Source: Roseomonas elaeocarpi (lineage in GTDB: Bacteria > Pseudomonadota > Alphaproteobacteria > Acetobacterales > Acetobacteraceae). From it: a DNA stretch of 64,000 bases. Positions 50,414-59,685 of the stretch are shown here, in pieces (position 1 is the first letter of the stretch; each line of letters opens with the position of its first letter). The position numbers and the translations under genes are program-made. The notes beneath the pieces are model-generated. The model ran no database searches and was not told the DNA's origin. It was given only the letters and a program-made list of their open reading frames with translations. The stretch spans positions 62,001 to 126,000 of the forward strand of contig NZ_JBHLUN010000007.1 in the NCBI RefSeq assembly GCF_042433915.1, read 5' to 3'.

Positions 50414-51460
50414 GTGGACGACCTTCTCGCCCAACTCCGTGCCGCCGCCGAACCGACCCGGCTCCGCCTGCTCGCCCTTTGCGCGCGGGGCGCCTGGTGC
50501 GTATCCGATCTTTGCGCCGTGTTGGGGCAGTCGCAGCCGCGCCTGTCGCGCCACCTGCGCCTGCTGACCGAGGCCGGGCTGCTGGACCGCACGCCCGAGG
50601 GCGCCAACGTGTATTTCCAGGTCCCTGCCGGTCATAACCTCGCCCATGCCCTGCTGGCCCGCCTGCCGGAGGATGACGCGCAACTTGCGGCCGACCGTCG
50701 CGCCGCGGCGCGGCTGGCGGCGGAACGCGCGCGCGAAGCCTCGGCCGCCTTTCAGCGCGACGGCGCCGACTGGGATGAACTGCGCGCCCTGAACCTTCCG
50801 GCCGAGGCGATCGAGGCGGCGCTGCTGCGCGCCCTGCCGGCGCATCCGGGCCGGCTCCTCGACATCGGCACCGGCACCGGCCGGCTGCTGGAACTGGTGG
50901 CCGACCGCGCCGACAGCGCGCTGGGCGTCGATGCCTCGCGCGCCATGCTGGCACTGGCCCGAGCCCGGCTGGCGGAGCGTGGCCTCGCGCATCGCTGCGC
51001 CGTGCGGCAGGCCGACATGTACCGCCTGCCGCTGCCCGACGCCGCCTTCGACACCGTGGCCCTGCAGATGGTGCTCCACTACGCCGAGGACCCGGCCGCC
51101 GTGCTGGCCGAGGCCGCGCGCGTGCTGCGCCCCGGCGGGTTGCTCCTGTTGGCCGACCTTGCCGCGCATGACCGCGCCGCGCTGCTGGACCGCCATGCCC
51201 ATCGTTGGCCGGGCTTCGACGACGCGGCGATCGCCGGCTGGCTCGGCGCCGCCGGCTGCGTGCCGGTGGCGGTGCCGGTGTCGGACGGGCGCGGCGGGCA
51301 GGGTGAGGGCTTCGGCATTTCCGTGGCCGGCCCCCTGGTGGTGCGCCTCTGGACGGCCCGTCGCCTGGCTGCGCCAGCCGCCACCCAGCCGACCTCCGCG
51401 CATCCCGGCTCCCCGGTCACGGAGCCGCAGAACCAACCGCTCGACGTTTCGGCCGACTAG
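50414..51460 (+). CDS. ArsR-family regulator fused to a SAM-dependent methyltransferase domain
   Basis: About 348 residues from a GTG at 50414. The N-terminal winged helix (residues 1-85) has LRAAAEPTRLRLLALCARG and DLCAVLGQSQPRLSRHLRLL. The C-terminal domain from about 140 is a class I methyltransferase: LLDIGTGTGRLLEL (SAM motif I), ALGVDASRAML and LPLPDAAFDTVALQMVLHYAEDP. These fusions sit by metH in alphaproteobacteria and probably sense SAM or SAH to control methionine synthesis. metH follows after 13 bases in the same direction. The gene start is only 12 bases after the palindrome, so self-repression is likely. Confidence 0.88.
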   Translation: MDDLLAQLRAAAEPTRLRLLALCARGAWCVSDLCAVLGQSQPRLSRHLRLLTEAGLLDRTPEGANVYFQVPAGHNLAHALLARLPEDDAQLAADRRAAARLAAERAREASAAFQRDGADWDELRALNLPAEAIEAALLRALPAHPGRLLDIGTGTGRLLELVADRADSALGVDASRAMLALARARLAERGLAHRCAVRQADMYRLPLPDAAFDTVALQMVLHYAEDPAAVLAEAARVLRPGGLLLLADLAAHDRAALLDRHAHRWPGFDDAAIAGWLGAAGCVPVAVPVSDGRGGQGEGFGISVAGPLVVRLWTARRLAAPAATQPTSAHPGSPVTEPQNQPLDVSAD

Positions 51461-51473
51461 AAAGGCTCCTCCC

Positions 51474-54400
51474 ATGTCCCGTCCCCACCTGCTCGATGCC
51501 CTGCGTGACCGCGTGCTGCTGTGTGACGGCGGCATGGGCTCGCGCGTGCAGGCGCTCACCCTGGAGATCGAGAAGGATTTCTGGGGCAAGGAGAACTGCA
51601 CCGAGGTCCTGAACCTGAGCCGGCCCGAGCTCGTGCGGGAAATCCACCGCGGCTACTACGAGGCCGGCTCCGACATGGTGCTGACCAACAGCTTCGGCGG
51701 CTCTCCCATCACGCTCGACGAGTTCGAGCTCGGTGACCGCGCGCACGAGATCAACAAGCTCTCGGTGGAACTGGCGCGCGAGGCGGCGGAAAGCTTCTCC
51801 GACGGCCGCCACCGCTGGGTGGTGGGCGATATCGGCCCGGGCACCAAACTGCCGAGCCTGGCGCATATCGACTACGACACGCTGGAAGCCGCGCTGACGG
51901 TGCAGTGCCGTGGCCTCATCGCCGGCGGCGCCGACGCGCTGCTGACGGAAACCAACCAGGACACGCTGTTCATCAAGGCTGCGGTGAACGCCGCCAAGAT
52001 CGCCAAGGCGGAAGCCAACAGCGACATCCCGATCTTCGTGCAGGTCACGGTGGAAACCACCGGCACGCTGCTGGTGGGTCCCGACATCGCCGCCGCCGCG
52101 ACCGTGGTGGACGCGCTTGACGTGCCGTTGCTGGGATTGAACTGCGCCACCGGCCCGCAGGAGATGGCGGAACACGTCCGCTACCTGAGCAACAACTGGC
52201 GCGGGCTGATCTCGGTGCAGCCCAATGCCGGGTTGCCGGAACTGGTGGACGGCAAGACGCACTACCCGCTCTCGCCGGAAGAGATGGCCGTCTGGGTGGA
52301 GCGCTTCGTGCGCGAGGACGGCGTGAACCTGATCGGCGGCTGCTGCGGCACCTCCACGCCGCATATCCAGGCGCTCGACGCCATGCTGCGCCGTCACGGC
52401 GGCGCCTCGCACCGCCCGGCGCCGGTGGCGCGCAAGCCGATCTGGGTGCCCTCGGTGGCCAGCCTCTACGGCGCCACCTCGCTGCGGCAGGAAAACGCCT
52501 ACTTCTCGATCGGTGAGCGTTGCAACGCCAACGGCTCCAAAGCCTGGCGCGAGCGTCAGGCGGCGGGCGACTGGGATGGCTGCGTCGCCATGGGGCGCGA
52601 GCAGGTGAGCGAGGGCTCCAACTCCCTCGACGTCTGCACCGCCTTCGTGGGCCGCGACGAAATGGCGGAGATGAGCGAGGTCATCCGCCGCTTCACCGGC
52701 TCGGTGAACGCGCCGCTGGTGATCGACTCGACGGAAACGCCGGTGATCGAGGCCTCGCTGAAGCTCCATGGCGGCAAGCCCATCATCAACTCGATCAACT
52801 TCGAGGAAGGCGAAAAGGCCGCCACGGATCGCATGATCCTGGCCAAGAAGTTCGGCGCCGCGGTGATCGCGCTGACCATCGACGAGGTCGGCATGGCCAA
52901 GACCGTCGAGGACAAGGTTCGCATTGCCGCTCGCCTCGTGGACTTCGCCTGCAACAAGCATGGCTTGCCGCAGAGCGACCTGATGATCGACCCGCTGACC
53001 TTCACGATCGCCACCGGCAACGAGGACGACCGCAAGCTCGGTCAGTGGACGCTGGAAGGCATCCGCGCGATCCATGAGCAGTTCCCCGATATCCAGATCA
53101 TCCTGGGCCTGAGCAACATCTCCTTCGGCCTGAACCCAGCCGCGCGCCACGTGCTGAACTCGGTCTTCCTGGACCACGCGGTGAAGGCCGGCATGACCGG
53201 CGCCATCGTGCACGTCTCCAAGATCAAGCCGCTGCACCTGATCCCGGCCGAGGAGGTGAAGGTCGCCGAGGACCTGATCTTCGACCGCCGCTCGGAAGGC
53301 TACGACCCGCTCCAGAAGTTCCTGGAACTGTTCAGCGGCCGCAAGGCCGCCGACGTGGGCAAGCGCAAGAAGGCCGAAACCCCGGAGGAGCGGCTGAAGG
53401 AGCGCATCGTCGACGGCGACCGCAAGGGGCTGGACGAGGATCTCGCCGCCGCCATGGCCGCCGGCCACGCGCCGCTCACGATCATCAACGAGTTGCTGCT
53501 CGACGGCATGAAGACGGTGGGCGAGCTCTTCGGTTCCGGCAAGATGCAGCTGCCTTTCGTGCTGCAGAGCGCCGAGACGATGAAGGCCGCCGTCGCCTGG
53601 CTGGAGCCGCACATGGAGCGCGTGGAAGGCCAGGAGAAGGGCACCATCGTGCTCGCCACCGTGCGCGGCGACGTGCACGACATCGGCAAGAACCTCGTCG
53701 ACATCATCCTCACCAACAACGGCTACAAGGTCGTCAATCTCGGCATCAAGGTGCCGCTGAACGACATGATCGCGGCGGTGCGCGAACACCGCGCCAACGC
53801 CATCGGCATGTCGGGCCTGCTGGTGAAGTCCACCGTGGTGATGCGCGAGAACCTCGAGGAGATGGCGCGCCAGGGCCTCGACGTGCCGGTGCTGCTCGGC
53901 GGCGCCGCGCTGACGCGCAACTACGTCGAGGACGACTGCGTCCGCGCCTATCGTGCCGAGGGTGCGATGGACGGCACCAACGGCCGCGTCGCCTATGCCC
54001 GTGACGCCTTCGACGGTCTGCACCTGATGGACCGGGTGATGGGCAACGGCTTCGACGACTACCTCGCGGCCCTGCAGTCGAAGCGCAAGGGCAAGTCGCG
54101 CAACGAGAAGCGCACGCTGGGCACCGCCGACCCGCGCGGCTTCGCGCCGGTGGACGTGAACGAGGCCCAGGCCCGCCGCCGCCGCCTGACCGCCGAGGAG
54201 CCCATCCCCACGCCGCCCTTCTGGGGTTCGCGCGTGGTGGAGGCGCCGCCCAAGGCGATCATCCCATTCCTCAACGAGCGCTCGCTGTACCAGTTCCAGT
54301 GGGGCTTCCGGAAGCAGGGCCGCTCGCTGGAAGACTTCATCGGCTGGGCCAAGCAGGAGCTGCGCCCGGTACTCAAGCGCATGCTCGCCATCACCGACGC

Positions 54401-54998
54401 GGACGACATCCTCAAGCCGCAGGCGATCTACGGCTACTGGAAGTGCGCGGGGCAGGGCAACGACGTGATCTTCTTCGAGCCCGACGGCGTCACGGAAGTC
54501 TGGCGCATCACCCTGCCGCGCCAGCCCAAGGCGGATGGCGAGTGCATCGCCGACTTCCTCCATGACGTCGATGAGGGGCCGGAGCATCGCGACGTGATGG
54601 GCCTGCAGGTCGTCACCGTCGGCCAGAAGGCCTCCGACACCGCGCGCGGCTGGTTCGAGGAGAACCGCTACCAGGACTACCTCTACCTCCACGGGCTGTC
54701 GGTGGAGATGGCCGAGGCGATGGCGGAATACGTCCACAAGCGCATCCGCGCGGAGCTGGGCTACGCCGGCGAGGACGACCGCGACATGGAGCGGATGCTG
54801 AGCCAGGGCTATCGCGGCGGCCGCTACTCCTTCGGCTACCCGGCCTGCCCGCGGCTGGAGGACCAGGAAGGCCTGCTGCGCCTCCTCCAGGCGGAGCGCA
54901 TCGGCGTGAACCTGTCGGACGAGCATCAGCTCCACCCGGAACAGTCCACCTCCGCGATCGTGCTGCACCACCCGCGGGCGAAGTACTTCTCGGTCTGA
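51474..54998 (+). CDS. metH: Methionine synthase, B12-dependent
   Basis: A full-length 1174-residue enzyme with four parts. The homocysteine domain has the zinc cysteines Cys224, Cys290 and Cys291 (GGCCGTS). The folate domain follows, with SIGERCNANGSKAWRE and NSINFEEGEK. The cobalamin domain carries the DVHDIGKN motif with the axial His735. The C-terminal SAM activation domain ends with the family's RYSFGYPACP and LHPEQSTSAIVLHHP. It methylates homocysteine with 5-methyltetrahydrofolate in the cytoplasm. Start ATG after AAAGG. It is the second gene of the regulated operon; a terminator-like hairpin follows at once. Confidence 0.98.
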   Translation: MSRPHLLDALRDRVLLCDGGMGSRVQALTLEIEKDFWGKENCTEVLNLSRPELVREIHRGYYEAGSDMVLTNSFGGSPITLDEFELGDRAHEINKLSVELAREAAESFSDGRHRWVVGDIGPGTKLPSLAHIDYDTLEAALTVQCRGLIAGGADALLTETNQDTLFIKAAVNAAKIAKAEANSDIPIFVQVTVETTGTLLVGPDIAAAATVVDALDVPLLGLNCATGPQEMAEHVRYLSNNWRGLISVQPNAGLPELVDGKTHYPLSPEEMAVWVERFVREDGVNLIGGCCGTSTPHIQALDAMLRRHGGASHRPAPVARKPIWVPSVASLYGATSLRQENAYFSIGERCNANGSKAWRERQAAGDWDGCVAMGREQVSEGSNSLDVCTAFVGRDEMAEMSEVIRRFTGSVNAPLVIDSTETPVIEASLKLHGGKPIINSINFEEGEKAATDRMILAKKFGAAVIALTIDEVGMAKTVEDKVRIAARLVDFACNKHGLPQSDLMIDPLTFTIATGNEDDRKLGQWTLEGIRAIHEQFPDIQIILGLSNISFGLNPAARHVLNSVFLDHAVKAGMTGAIVHVSKIKPLHLIPAEEVKVAEDLIFDRRSEGYDPLQKFLELFSGRKAADVGKRKKAETPEERLKERIVDGDRKGLDEDLAAAMAAGHAPLTIINELLLDGMKTVGELFGSGKMQLPFVLQSAETMKAAVAWLEPHMERVEGQEKGTIVLATVRGDVHDIGKNLVDIILTNNGYKVVNLGIKVPLNDMIAAVREHRANAIGMSGLLVKSTVVMRENLEEMARQGLDVPVLLGGAALTRNYVEDDCVRAYRAEGAMDGTNGRVAYARDAFDGLHLMDRVMGNGFDDYLAALQSKRKGKSRNEKRTLGTADPRGFAPVDVNEAQARRRRLTAEEPIPTPPFWGSRVVEAPPKAIIPFLNERSLYQFQWGFRKQGRSLEDFIGWAKQELRPVLKRMLAITDADDILKPQAIYGYWKCAGQGNDVIFFEPDGVTEVWRITLPRQPKADGECIADFLHDVDEGPEHRDVMGLQVVTVGQKASDTARGWFEENRYQDYLYLHGLSVEMAEAMAEYVHKRIRAELGYAGEDDRDMERMLSQGYRGGRYSFGYPACPRLEDQEGLLRLLQAERIGVNLSDEHQLHPEQSTSAIVLHHPRAKYFSV

Positions 54999-55006
54999 GC
55001 TATCAG

Positions 55007-55032
55007 GGCAGGGGCTTACCGAAGCTCCTGCC
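55007..55032 (+). terminator. Hairpin terminator after metH
   Basis: GGCAGGGGCTT (55007-55017), ACCG loop, AAGCTCCTGCC (55022-55032): an 11-bp stem, one pair being G-U in RNA, starting eight bases after the metH stop. The T-run is replaced by C-rich sequence, as is frequent in high-GC bacteria. Confidence 0.65.
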
Positions 55033-55161
55033 TCCGCCGGCTGATCCCCTGGTGGCGCACTGGCCCCGTTGCTGCTTCGGAGCGGCGCGCGGGCTTTTCC
55101 TGGCCGCACCCGCTGGGCTGCCTTGCGGCCGCTGCCGTCACTGCGCCGTCCGACATTCGTG

Positions 55162-55209
55162 TTGACAAACCCGCCAGCGAAGGACGAAGATTTACCTAAT
55201 ACGTATTAG
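55162..55209 (+). promoter_or_regulatory. Promoter and LacI-type operator of the sugar operon
   Basis: A consensus -35 TTGACA is at 55162-55167. At 18 bases a poor -10 candidate GAAGAT is found. A perfect 14-bp palindrome with central CG, CTAATACGTATTAG, is at 55196-55209, which suits a LacI-family operator placed over the start of transcription. It ends 27 bases before the regulator's ATG. Repression by the adjacent LacI protein, including itself, is inferred. Confidence 0.7.
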
Positions 55210-55236
55210 TAAAACGTATGAGGAAGCGGAACCAAG

Positions 55237-56343
55237 ATGGCGGCGCGGCCCCCGGCCGGACAGCCCGCCACGACTGAGGGCGCGACGGGGCGGACCACCA
55301 GCCTCCACGTGGCCCGTCGTGCCGGCGTGTCCCAGACCACCGTGTCCCTTGTCCTCAACGGCGGGGGTGGCAAGGCCGGCCTGTCGCCCGCGACGCAGGA
55401 AAAGGTGCGGCAGGCGGCGGCGGAGCTCGGCTACACGCCCAACAACGCCGCGCGGAACCTGCGCCGGCAGCGCACCGGCAACCTGACCTTCCTGTGCCCC
55501 GACCTCGGCAACCCCTACTTCGCCGAAGTGATCGGCGCCGCCCAGGCCGCGGCGGCGGAGGGCGGCTACCTCCTTGACATCATCGCGGCGCAGGATGAGG
55601 CGGCGAAGCTCCAGGCCATCGCCCGGTTGCGCGGCGGCATCTCCGACGGCGTGATCACCACCGCCCCCACCACGGCGATCTGGGACGCGCTGCGCGACCT
55701 GTCGGCCCGCGGCATCGCCTGCGTCACCCTCCAGGACCGTGGCGACGACCCGGCCATCCCGGCGGTGGGCGTGGATCTCGAGGCCGGCGGCCACGCCGCG
55801 ACGCGACACCTCCTGGCGCTCGGCCACCGCCGCATCGCCCATGTTTCGGGCCGGCAGAGCTTCCCACTGCGGGCGCGCGAGCGCGTCCACGGCTACCGGC
55901 GCGCGCTGGAGGAGGCCGGCCTCGCGCCCGACGCCGCCTCGATCGTCGAGGTGCCCAACAGCATGGCCGGCGGGGCCGAAGCGGTGGCCCAGCTGCTCGC
56001 CCGCGGCACGCCGCTGCCCGAGGCGCTCTTCGTGTTCAACGACAACATGGCCATCGGCGCGCTGCACGCGCTGCACCGCGCGGGGCTGCGCGTGCCCGGC
56101 GACATCGCGGTGGTGGGCTTCGACGGCGTGTCGCTGGGGGCGTTCAGCACGCCGATGCTGACCACCGTGGAACATCCCCGCGCCGAGCTCGGCCGCCTTG
56201 CCGCCGAGAGCGTGATGGCGCGGCTGAACGACCCGGCGCGCCCGGCGCCCGGGGCGCTGCTGCCTGGGCGGCTGGTGGTGCGGGAATCCTGCGGCGCCCG
56301 AGGTGCTGCGGAAACAGGGAAGGGCGGTGCCAGGGCCGCCTGA
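55237..56343 (+). CDS. LacI family transcriptional regulator
   Basis: A 368-residue regulator with a helix-turn-helix near residues 23-45 (HVARRAGVSQTTVSLVLNG) and a hinge helix TPNNAARNLRRQRTG. The rest is a periplasmic-binding-like sugar sensor: FLCPDLGNPYFAEVI, and VVGFDGVSLGAFSTPMLTTVEHP. The ATG follows AGGAAGCGGAACC. The last 20 residues are a low-complexity tail. It is the first gene of the ABC/GH4 operon and lies just after a LacI-type palindrome, so it is likely the sugar-responsive repressor. Confidence 0.94.
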   Translation: MAARPPAGQPATTEGATGRTTSLHVARRAGVSQTTVSLVLNGGGGKAGLSPATQEKVRQAAAELGYTPNNAARNLRRQRTGNLTFLCPDLGNPYFAEVIGAAQAAAAEGGYLLDIIAAQDEAAKLQAIARLRGGISDGVITTAPTTAIWDALRDLSARGIACVTLQDRGDDPAIPAVGVDLEAGGHAATRHLLALGHRRIAHVSGRQSFPLRARERVHGYRRALEEAGLAPDAASIVEVPNSMAGGAEAVAQLLARGTPLPEALFVFNDNMAIGALHALHRAGLRVPGDIAVVGFDGVSLGAFSTPMLTTVEHPRAELGRLAAESVMARLNDPARPAPGALLPGRLVVRESCGARGAAETGKGGARAA

Positions 56344-56398
56344 CGAACACGACGAGGCAGAGCCGCAGCAAGCGGCCGCGAGCAAGGGAGAGCGTGCG

Positions 56399-57802
56399 AT
56401 GGTGCGAGCGACCGGAACACCGGCGAAGCGCGACGAAACGGTGCAGGGGACCCAGATGGTCCCCGCATCGCAGGACGGTGCCCGGACAGCCGTGCCGGGG
56501 GGGACGCTGCCCGCCCCGGGCCGCCGCGCGCTGCTCGGCGCCGGGCTGGGTGCCGGCCTCGCCGCCGCCACCGCCGGCTGGCGCCCCGCCCGCGCCCAGG
56601 GGACGAGCCAGGCCGCCGTGACCCTGAACTTCGCCGTCTGGGGCAACCGGGCCGAGGAAGAGGCCTTCCAGGCGCTGATCAAGCGCTACACCGACGCGCA
56701 TCCCAACGTGACGATCCGCCTCGAGGTCAACGGCTCCTCGACGCAGCTCTACCAGCAGGTGGACACCCGCCTGGCCGGCCGTCAGGCACCCGACCTGATC
56801 CGCATCCAGTACCAGCAGACCGGCCGCTACGCGAAGGCCGGCGCCATCGTGGACCTTTCCGGTCACCTCGACGGCGCCGCCGCCGGGCAGTTCGCGCCGG
56901 CCATGTGGAACGCGGTGAACTACCGCGGCAAGGTCTTCGGCCTGCCGCACCACACCGACACGCTGGCGGTGTTCTGCAACCTCGACATGTTCCGCAAGAT
57001 CGGCGTGGAACTGCCCAAGCGCGTCGAGGACAGCTGGCGCTGGGAAGAATTCATCCGCATCGCCCGCGCGCTGAAGGAGCAGGGCGGCGCGCCCTTCGGC
57101 TTCGCCTCGGCCTGGCAGAACAACACCGGCTACCGCTTCCTGCCCTACCTGTACCAGCACGGCGGCAAGATGCTGAGCGACGACCTGAGCCGTCCGCAGC
57201 TGAGCTCGAAGGAAGGCGTCGAGACGATCGCCTGGGCGCAGTCCTGGTTCAACGAGAAGCTGGTGCCGCCCACCACCTCGGTGAAGAGCAGCGAGCAGAC
57301 CCAGAACCTGCTGGCCAACGGCACCATCGGCATGCTGGTGCACGGCGACTGGCAGATCCCCTTCCTGCAGGACGCGATGAAGCGCGCCGAGTGGGGCGTG
57401 ACCTTCATGCCGCGCGACGTGGCGATGGCCTCGGACCTCGGCGGCAACTGCCTGGCGGTCACGCGCGACAGCAAGAACCGTGACGTGGCGATCGACTTCC
57501 TGCGGTTCGCCACCGACGAGGCCAATATGCGCGAGTTCTGCATCGCCGGCGGCTTCCTTCCCGTCCGCAAGTCGCTGATGGGCTCGGCGCTGCCCTACAC
57601 GCTGCGGCCCGACGCGATGCAGGTCTTCGTGGAACAGTCGCGCACCATCCCCGACCACCTGGCGCGCACGGTCACTCTCCCGGAGTTCAGCCGCATCAAC
57701 GCCAAGCTGAGCGAGCAGCTCGACCTCGCCTTCACCTCCGGCCAGGACGCCAAGACCACCGCGGCCAATATCGACGCCGCCACGCAGAGCCTGCTGGGCT
57801 GA
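56399..57802 (+). CDS. Sugar ABC transporter substrate-binding protein (family 1)
   Basis: A 467-residue extracellular solute-binding protein. The ATG at 56399 follows AAGGGAG. The N-terminus is long (about 70 residues) and has a Tat-like GRRALLGAGLGAGLAAA before cleavage near ARAQ. Family segments include VTLNFAVWGNRAEEEAFQAL, APDLIRIQYQQTGRYAKAGA and GTIGMLVHGDWQIPFL. It binds a sugar or oligosaccharide in the periplasm for the two permeases. The adjacent GH4 glycosidase suggests an alpha-galactoside or alpha-glucoside-type ligand. Confidence 0.93.
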   Translation: MVRATGTPAKRDETVQGTQMVPASQDGARTAVPGGTLPAPGRRALLGAGLGAGLAAATAGWRPARAQGTSQAAVTLNFAVWGNRAEEEAFQALIKRYTDAHPNVTIRLEVNGSSTQLYQQVDTRLAGRQAPDLIRIQYQQTGRYAKAGAIVDLSGHLDGAAAGQFAPAMWNAVNYRGKVFGLPHHTDTLAVFCNLDMFRKIGVELPKRVEDSWRWEEFIRIARALKEQGGAPFGFASAWQNNTGYRFLPYLYQHGGKMLSDDLSRPQLSSKEGVETIAWAQSWFNEKLVPPTTSVKSSEQTQNLLANGTIGMLVHGDWQIPFLQDAMKRAEWGVTFMPRDVAMASDLGGNCLAVTRDSKNRDVAIDFLRFATDEANMREFCIAGGFLPVRKSLMGSALPYTLRPDAMQVFVEQSRTIPDHLARTVTLPEFSRINAKLSEQLDLAFTSGQDAKTTAANIDAATQSLLG

Positions 57803-57821
57803 GCGGGGAGGGACCGTGCTC

Positions 57822-58757
57822 ATGGCCCGCACCGCCGTGCTGAACGCCCCGTCGCGCCAGGTCACGGTCCCCGGACCCCGGCGCCACTTCCGCAGCCATC
57901 CCTGGGCGACGGCCTATACCTTTATCGCGCCCAACCTCGTGCTGTTCAGCGCCTTCTCCTTCTTTCCGCTGCTCTACGCCTTCTGGATCAGCTTCCATGA
58001 CTGGAGCCTGATCGGCGACGCGGAGTGGATCGGGCTCGGCAACTACCGACGGCTCCTCACCGACACGCAGTTCTGGCACGCGCTGCTCAACACCGCCGTC
58101 TACGCCGTGGCCTCGGTGCCCACCACCATGGCGATCGGCCTGTTGCTGGCGGTGGCGCTGAACCGGCGGCTGCCCGGCCGCGTCTTCCTGCGCAGCGTGT
58201 ACTTCCTGCCCGTGGTGGTCTCCGCCGTGGCGACGGGCACCATCGCCGCCTGGCTGTTCAACGAGCATTACGGCGTGATCAACGCGCTGCTGGTGCAGGC
58301 CGGCGTGGGCCGCATTCCCTGGCTCTCCTCCACCGCCTGGGCGCTGCCCTCGCTGGTGATTGCCACGATGTGGGTGCGGGTCGGCTTCTGCATGGTGGTC
58401 TACCTCGCCGCGCTGCAGTCCATCCCCTCGCTCTACTACGAGGCCGCGGTCATGGACGGCGCCGGCCCCCTGCGGCAGTTCCGCGCGATCACCCTGCCGC
58501 TGCTGCGTCCGGCGACCTTCCTGCTGCTGGTGCTCAGCGTCATCCACTCCTTCCAGGTCTTCGACCTGATCTACGTGATGACCGGTGGCGGGCCGGGTTT
58601 CTCCACCACCATGCTGGTGCAGTACATCTTCCAGTCCGCCTTCGTGACTTCCGAGATGGGCTACGCCAGCACCATCGGCGTCGTGCTCTACGCCATCGTG
58701 CTGATCTTCACGCTGGTGCAGTGGCGCGTCAGCCGTCAGGGGGAGAACGTGCTGTGA
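57822..58757 (+). CDS. Sugar ABC transporter permease (MalF-like)
   Basis: A 311-residue permease with six membrane helices and the EAA loop YYEAAVMDGAGPLRQFRAITLPLLRP at about 205-230, which contacts the ATPase. I use the ATG at 57822, which lies 10 bases after GGAGG; a GTG two codons earlier also fits. It forms the inner-membrane channel together with the downstream permease. Its stop overlaps the next GTG by four bases, so production is coupled. Confidence 0.93.
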   Translation: MARTAVLNAPSRQVTVPGPRRHFRSHPWATAYTFIAPNLVLFSAFSFFPLLYAFWISFHDWSLIGDAEWIGLGNYRRLLTDTQFWHALLNTAVYAVASVPTTMAIGLLLAVALNRRLPGRVFLRSVYFLPVVVSAVATGTIAAWLFNEHYGVINALLVQAGVGRIPWLSSTAWALPSLVIATMWVRVGFCMVVYLAALQSIPSLYYEAAVMDGAGPLRQFRAITLPLLRPATFLLLVLSVIHSFQVFDLIYVMTGGGPGFSTTMLVQYIFQSAFVTSEMGYASTIGVVLYAIVLIFTLVQWRVSRQGENVL

Positions 58758-59659
58758 GCGCCGCCGCACCTGACATGACGGCCGTGGCCGACACCCCGGC
58801 ACCCTCCATGACCGACACCGGCGAGATGGCCGGTGCCGCCGGCAGCCGCCGCCTCGCCAACGCGCTGATCTGGTGCGCGCTGGTGATCGGCGCGGTGGTG
58901 ATGATCTTCCCGCTCTACTGGATGCTCGCCACCGCGATCCGCCCACGCGCAGAAGTCTTTGAGCCCATCGTCAGCCTGCTGCCGCAGCAGCTGACCTGGG
59001 AGAACTTCCGCAACATCTGGCTGCGCTATCCATTCCTCAGCTGGACGGTGAACTCCAGCTTCATCGCCGTGGTGGCGGTGGCGATCACGGTGTCGATCAA
59101 CCTCCTTTGCGGCTACGTCTTCGCGAAGTTCCGCTTTCCCGGCCGCGACGTGATCTTCTTCGCGATCCTGGGCGCGCTGATGATCCCGATCCAGGTGATC
59201 CTGGTGCCGGAGTTCCTGGTCACCTCCTGGCTCGGCCTGCTCAACTCCCCCTGGGGCGTGATCCTGCCGCGCGCGGCCGAGGCCTTCGGCGTTTTCATGG
59301 TGCGCCAGTTCATGGTCAGCATCCCCGACGAGCTGCTGGAGGCCGCGCGCCTCGACGGCGCCGGCGAGATGCGGATCTTCCTGCGCATCGTGCTGCCGCT
59401 GTCGCGCCCGATCATCGCGGTGCTGATCATCTTCACCTTCATGTGGCGCTGGAACGACTTCGCCTGGCCGCTGGTGGTGCTGACCGACCAGGCGCAGTTC
59501 ACCCTGCCGCTGGGCCTGAACCTGCTGCGTGGTGAAGCGAACCCTGACTGGGGCGGCGTGATGGCGCTGGCGCTGGTGTCGCTGCTGCCCATGCTCCTGA
59601 TCTTCCTGATCTTCCAGCGCTACCTCGTGCAGGGCATCGCCAGCACGGGCCTGAAGTAG
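58754..59659 (+). CDS. Sugar ABC transporter permease (MalG-like)
   Basis: A 301-residue permease with six membrane helices and the EAA loop LLEAARLDGAGEMRIFLRIVLPLSRP. A GTG overlapping the previous stop, preceded by GGGGGAGAA, starts a polar 30-residue leader before the first helix (LIWCALVIGAVVMIFPLYWML). It is the second half of the sugar importer. No ATPase gene follows; the GH4 gene comes next, 26 bases on. Confidence 0.93.
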   Translation: MSAAAPDMTAVADTPAPSMTDTGEMAGAAGSRRLANALIWCALVIGAVVMIFPLYWMLATAIRPRAEVFEPIVSLLPQQLTWENFRNIWLRYPFLSWTVNSSFIAVVAVAITVSINLLCGYVFAKFRFPGRDVIFFAILGALMIPIQVILVPEFLVTSWLGLLNSPWGVILPRAAEAFGVFMVRQFMVSIPDELLEAARLDGAGEMRIFLRIVLPLSRPIIAVLIIFTFMWRWNDFAWPLVVLTDQAQFTLPLGLNLLRGEANPDWGGVMALALVSLLPMLLIFLIFQRYLVQGIASTGLK

Positions 59660-59685
59660 CGCGTCAACAAGAGGAAACGAGAACC

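Noticed and set aside
51417..55109. A 1230-codon open frame on the minus strand opposite metH
   Set aside because: It is His/Arg/Gly/Val-rich and lies antisense to a fully conserved metH; such frames are common opposite GC-rich genes. No family signal or ribosome site.
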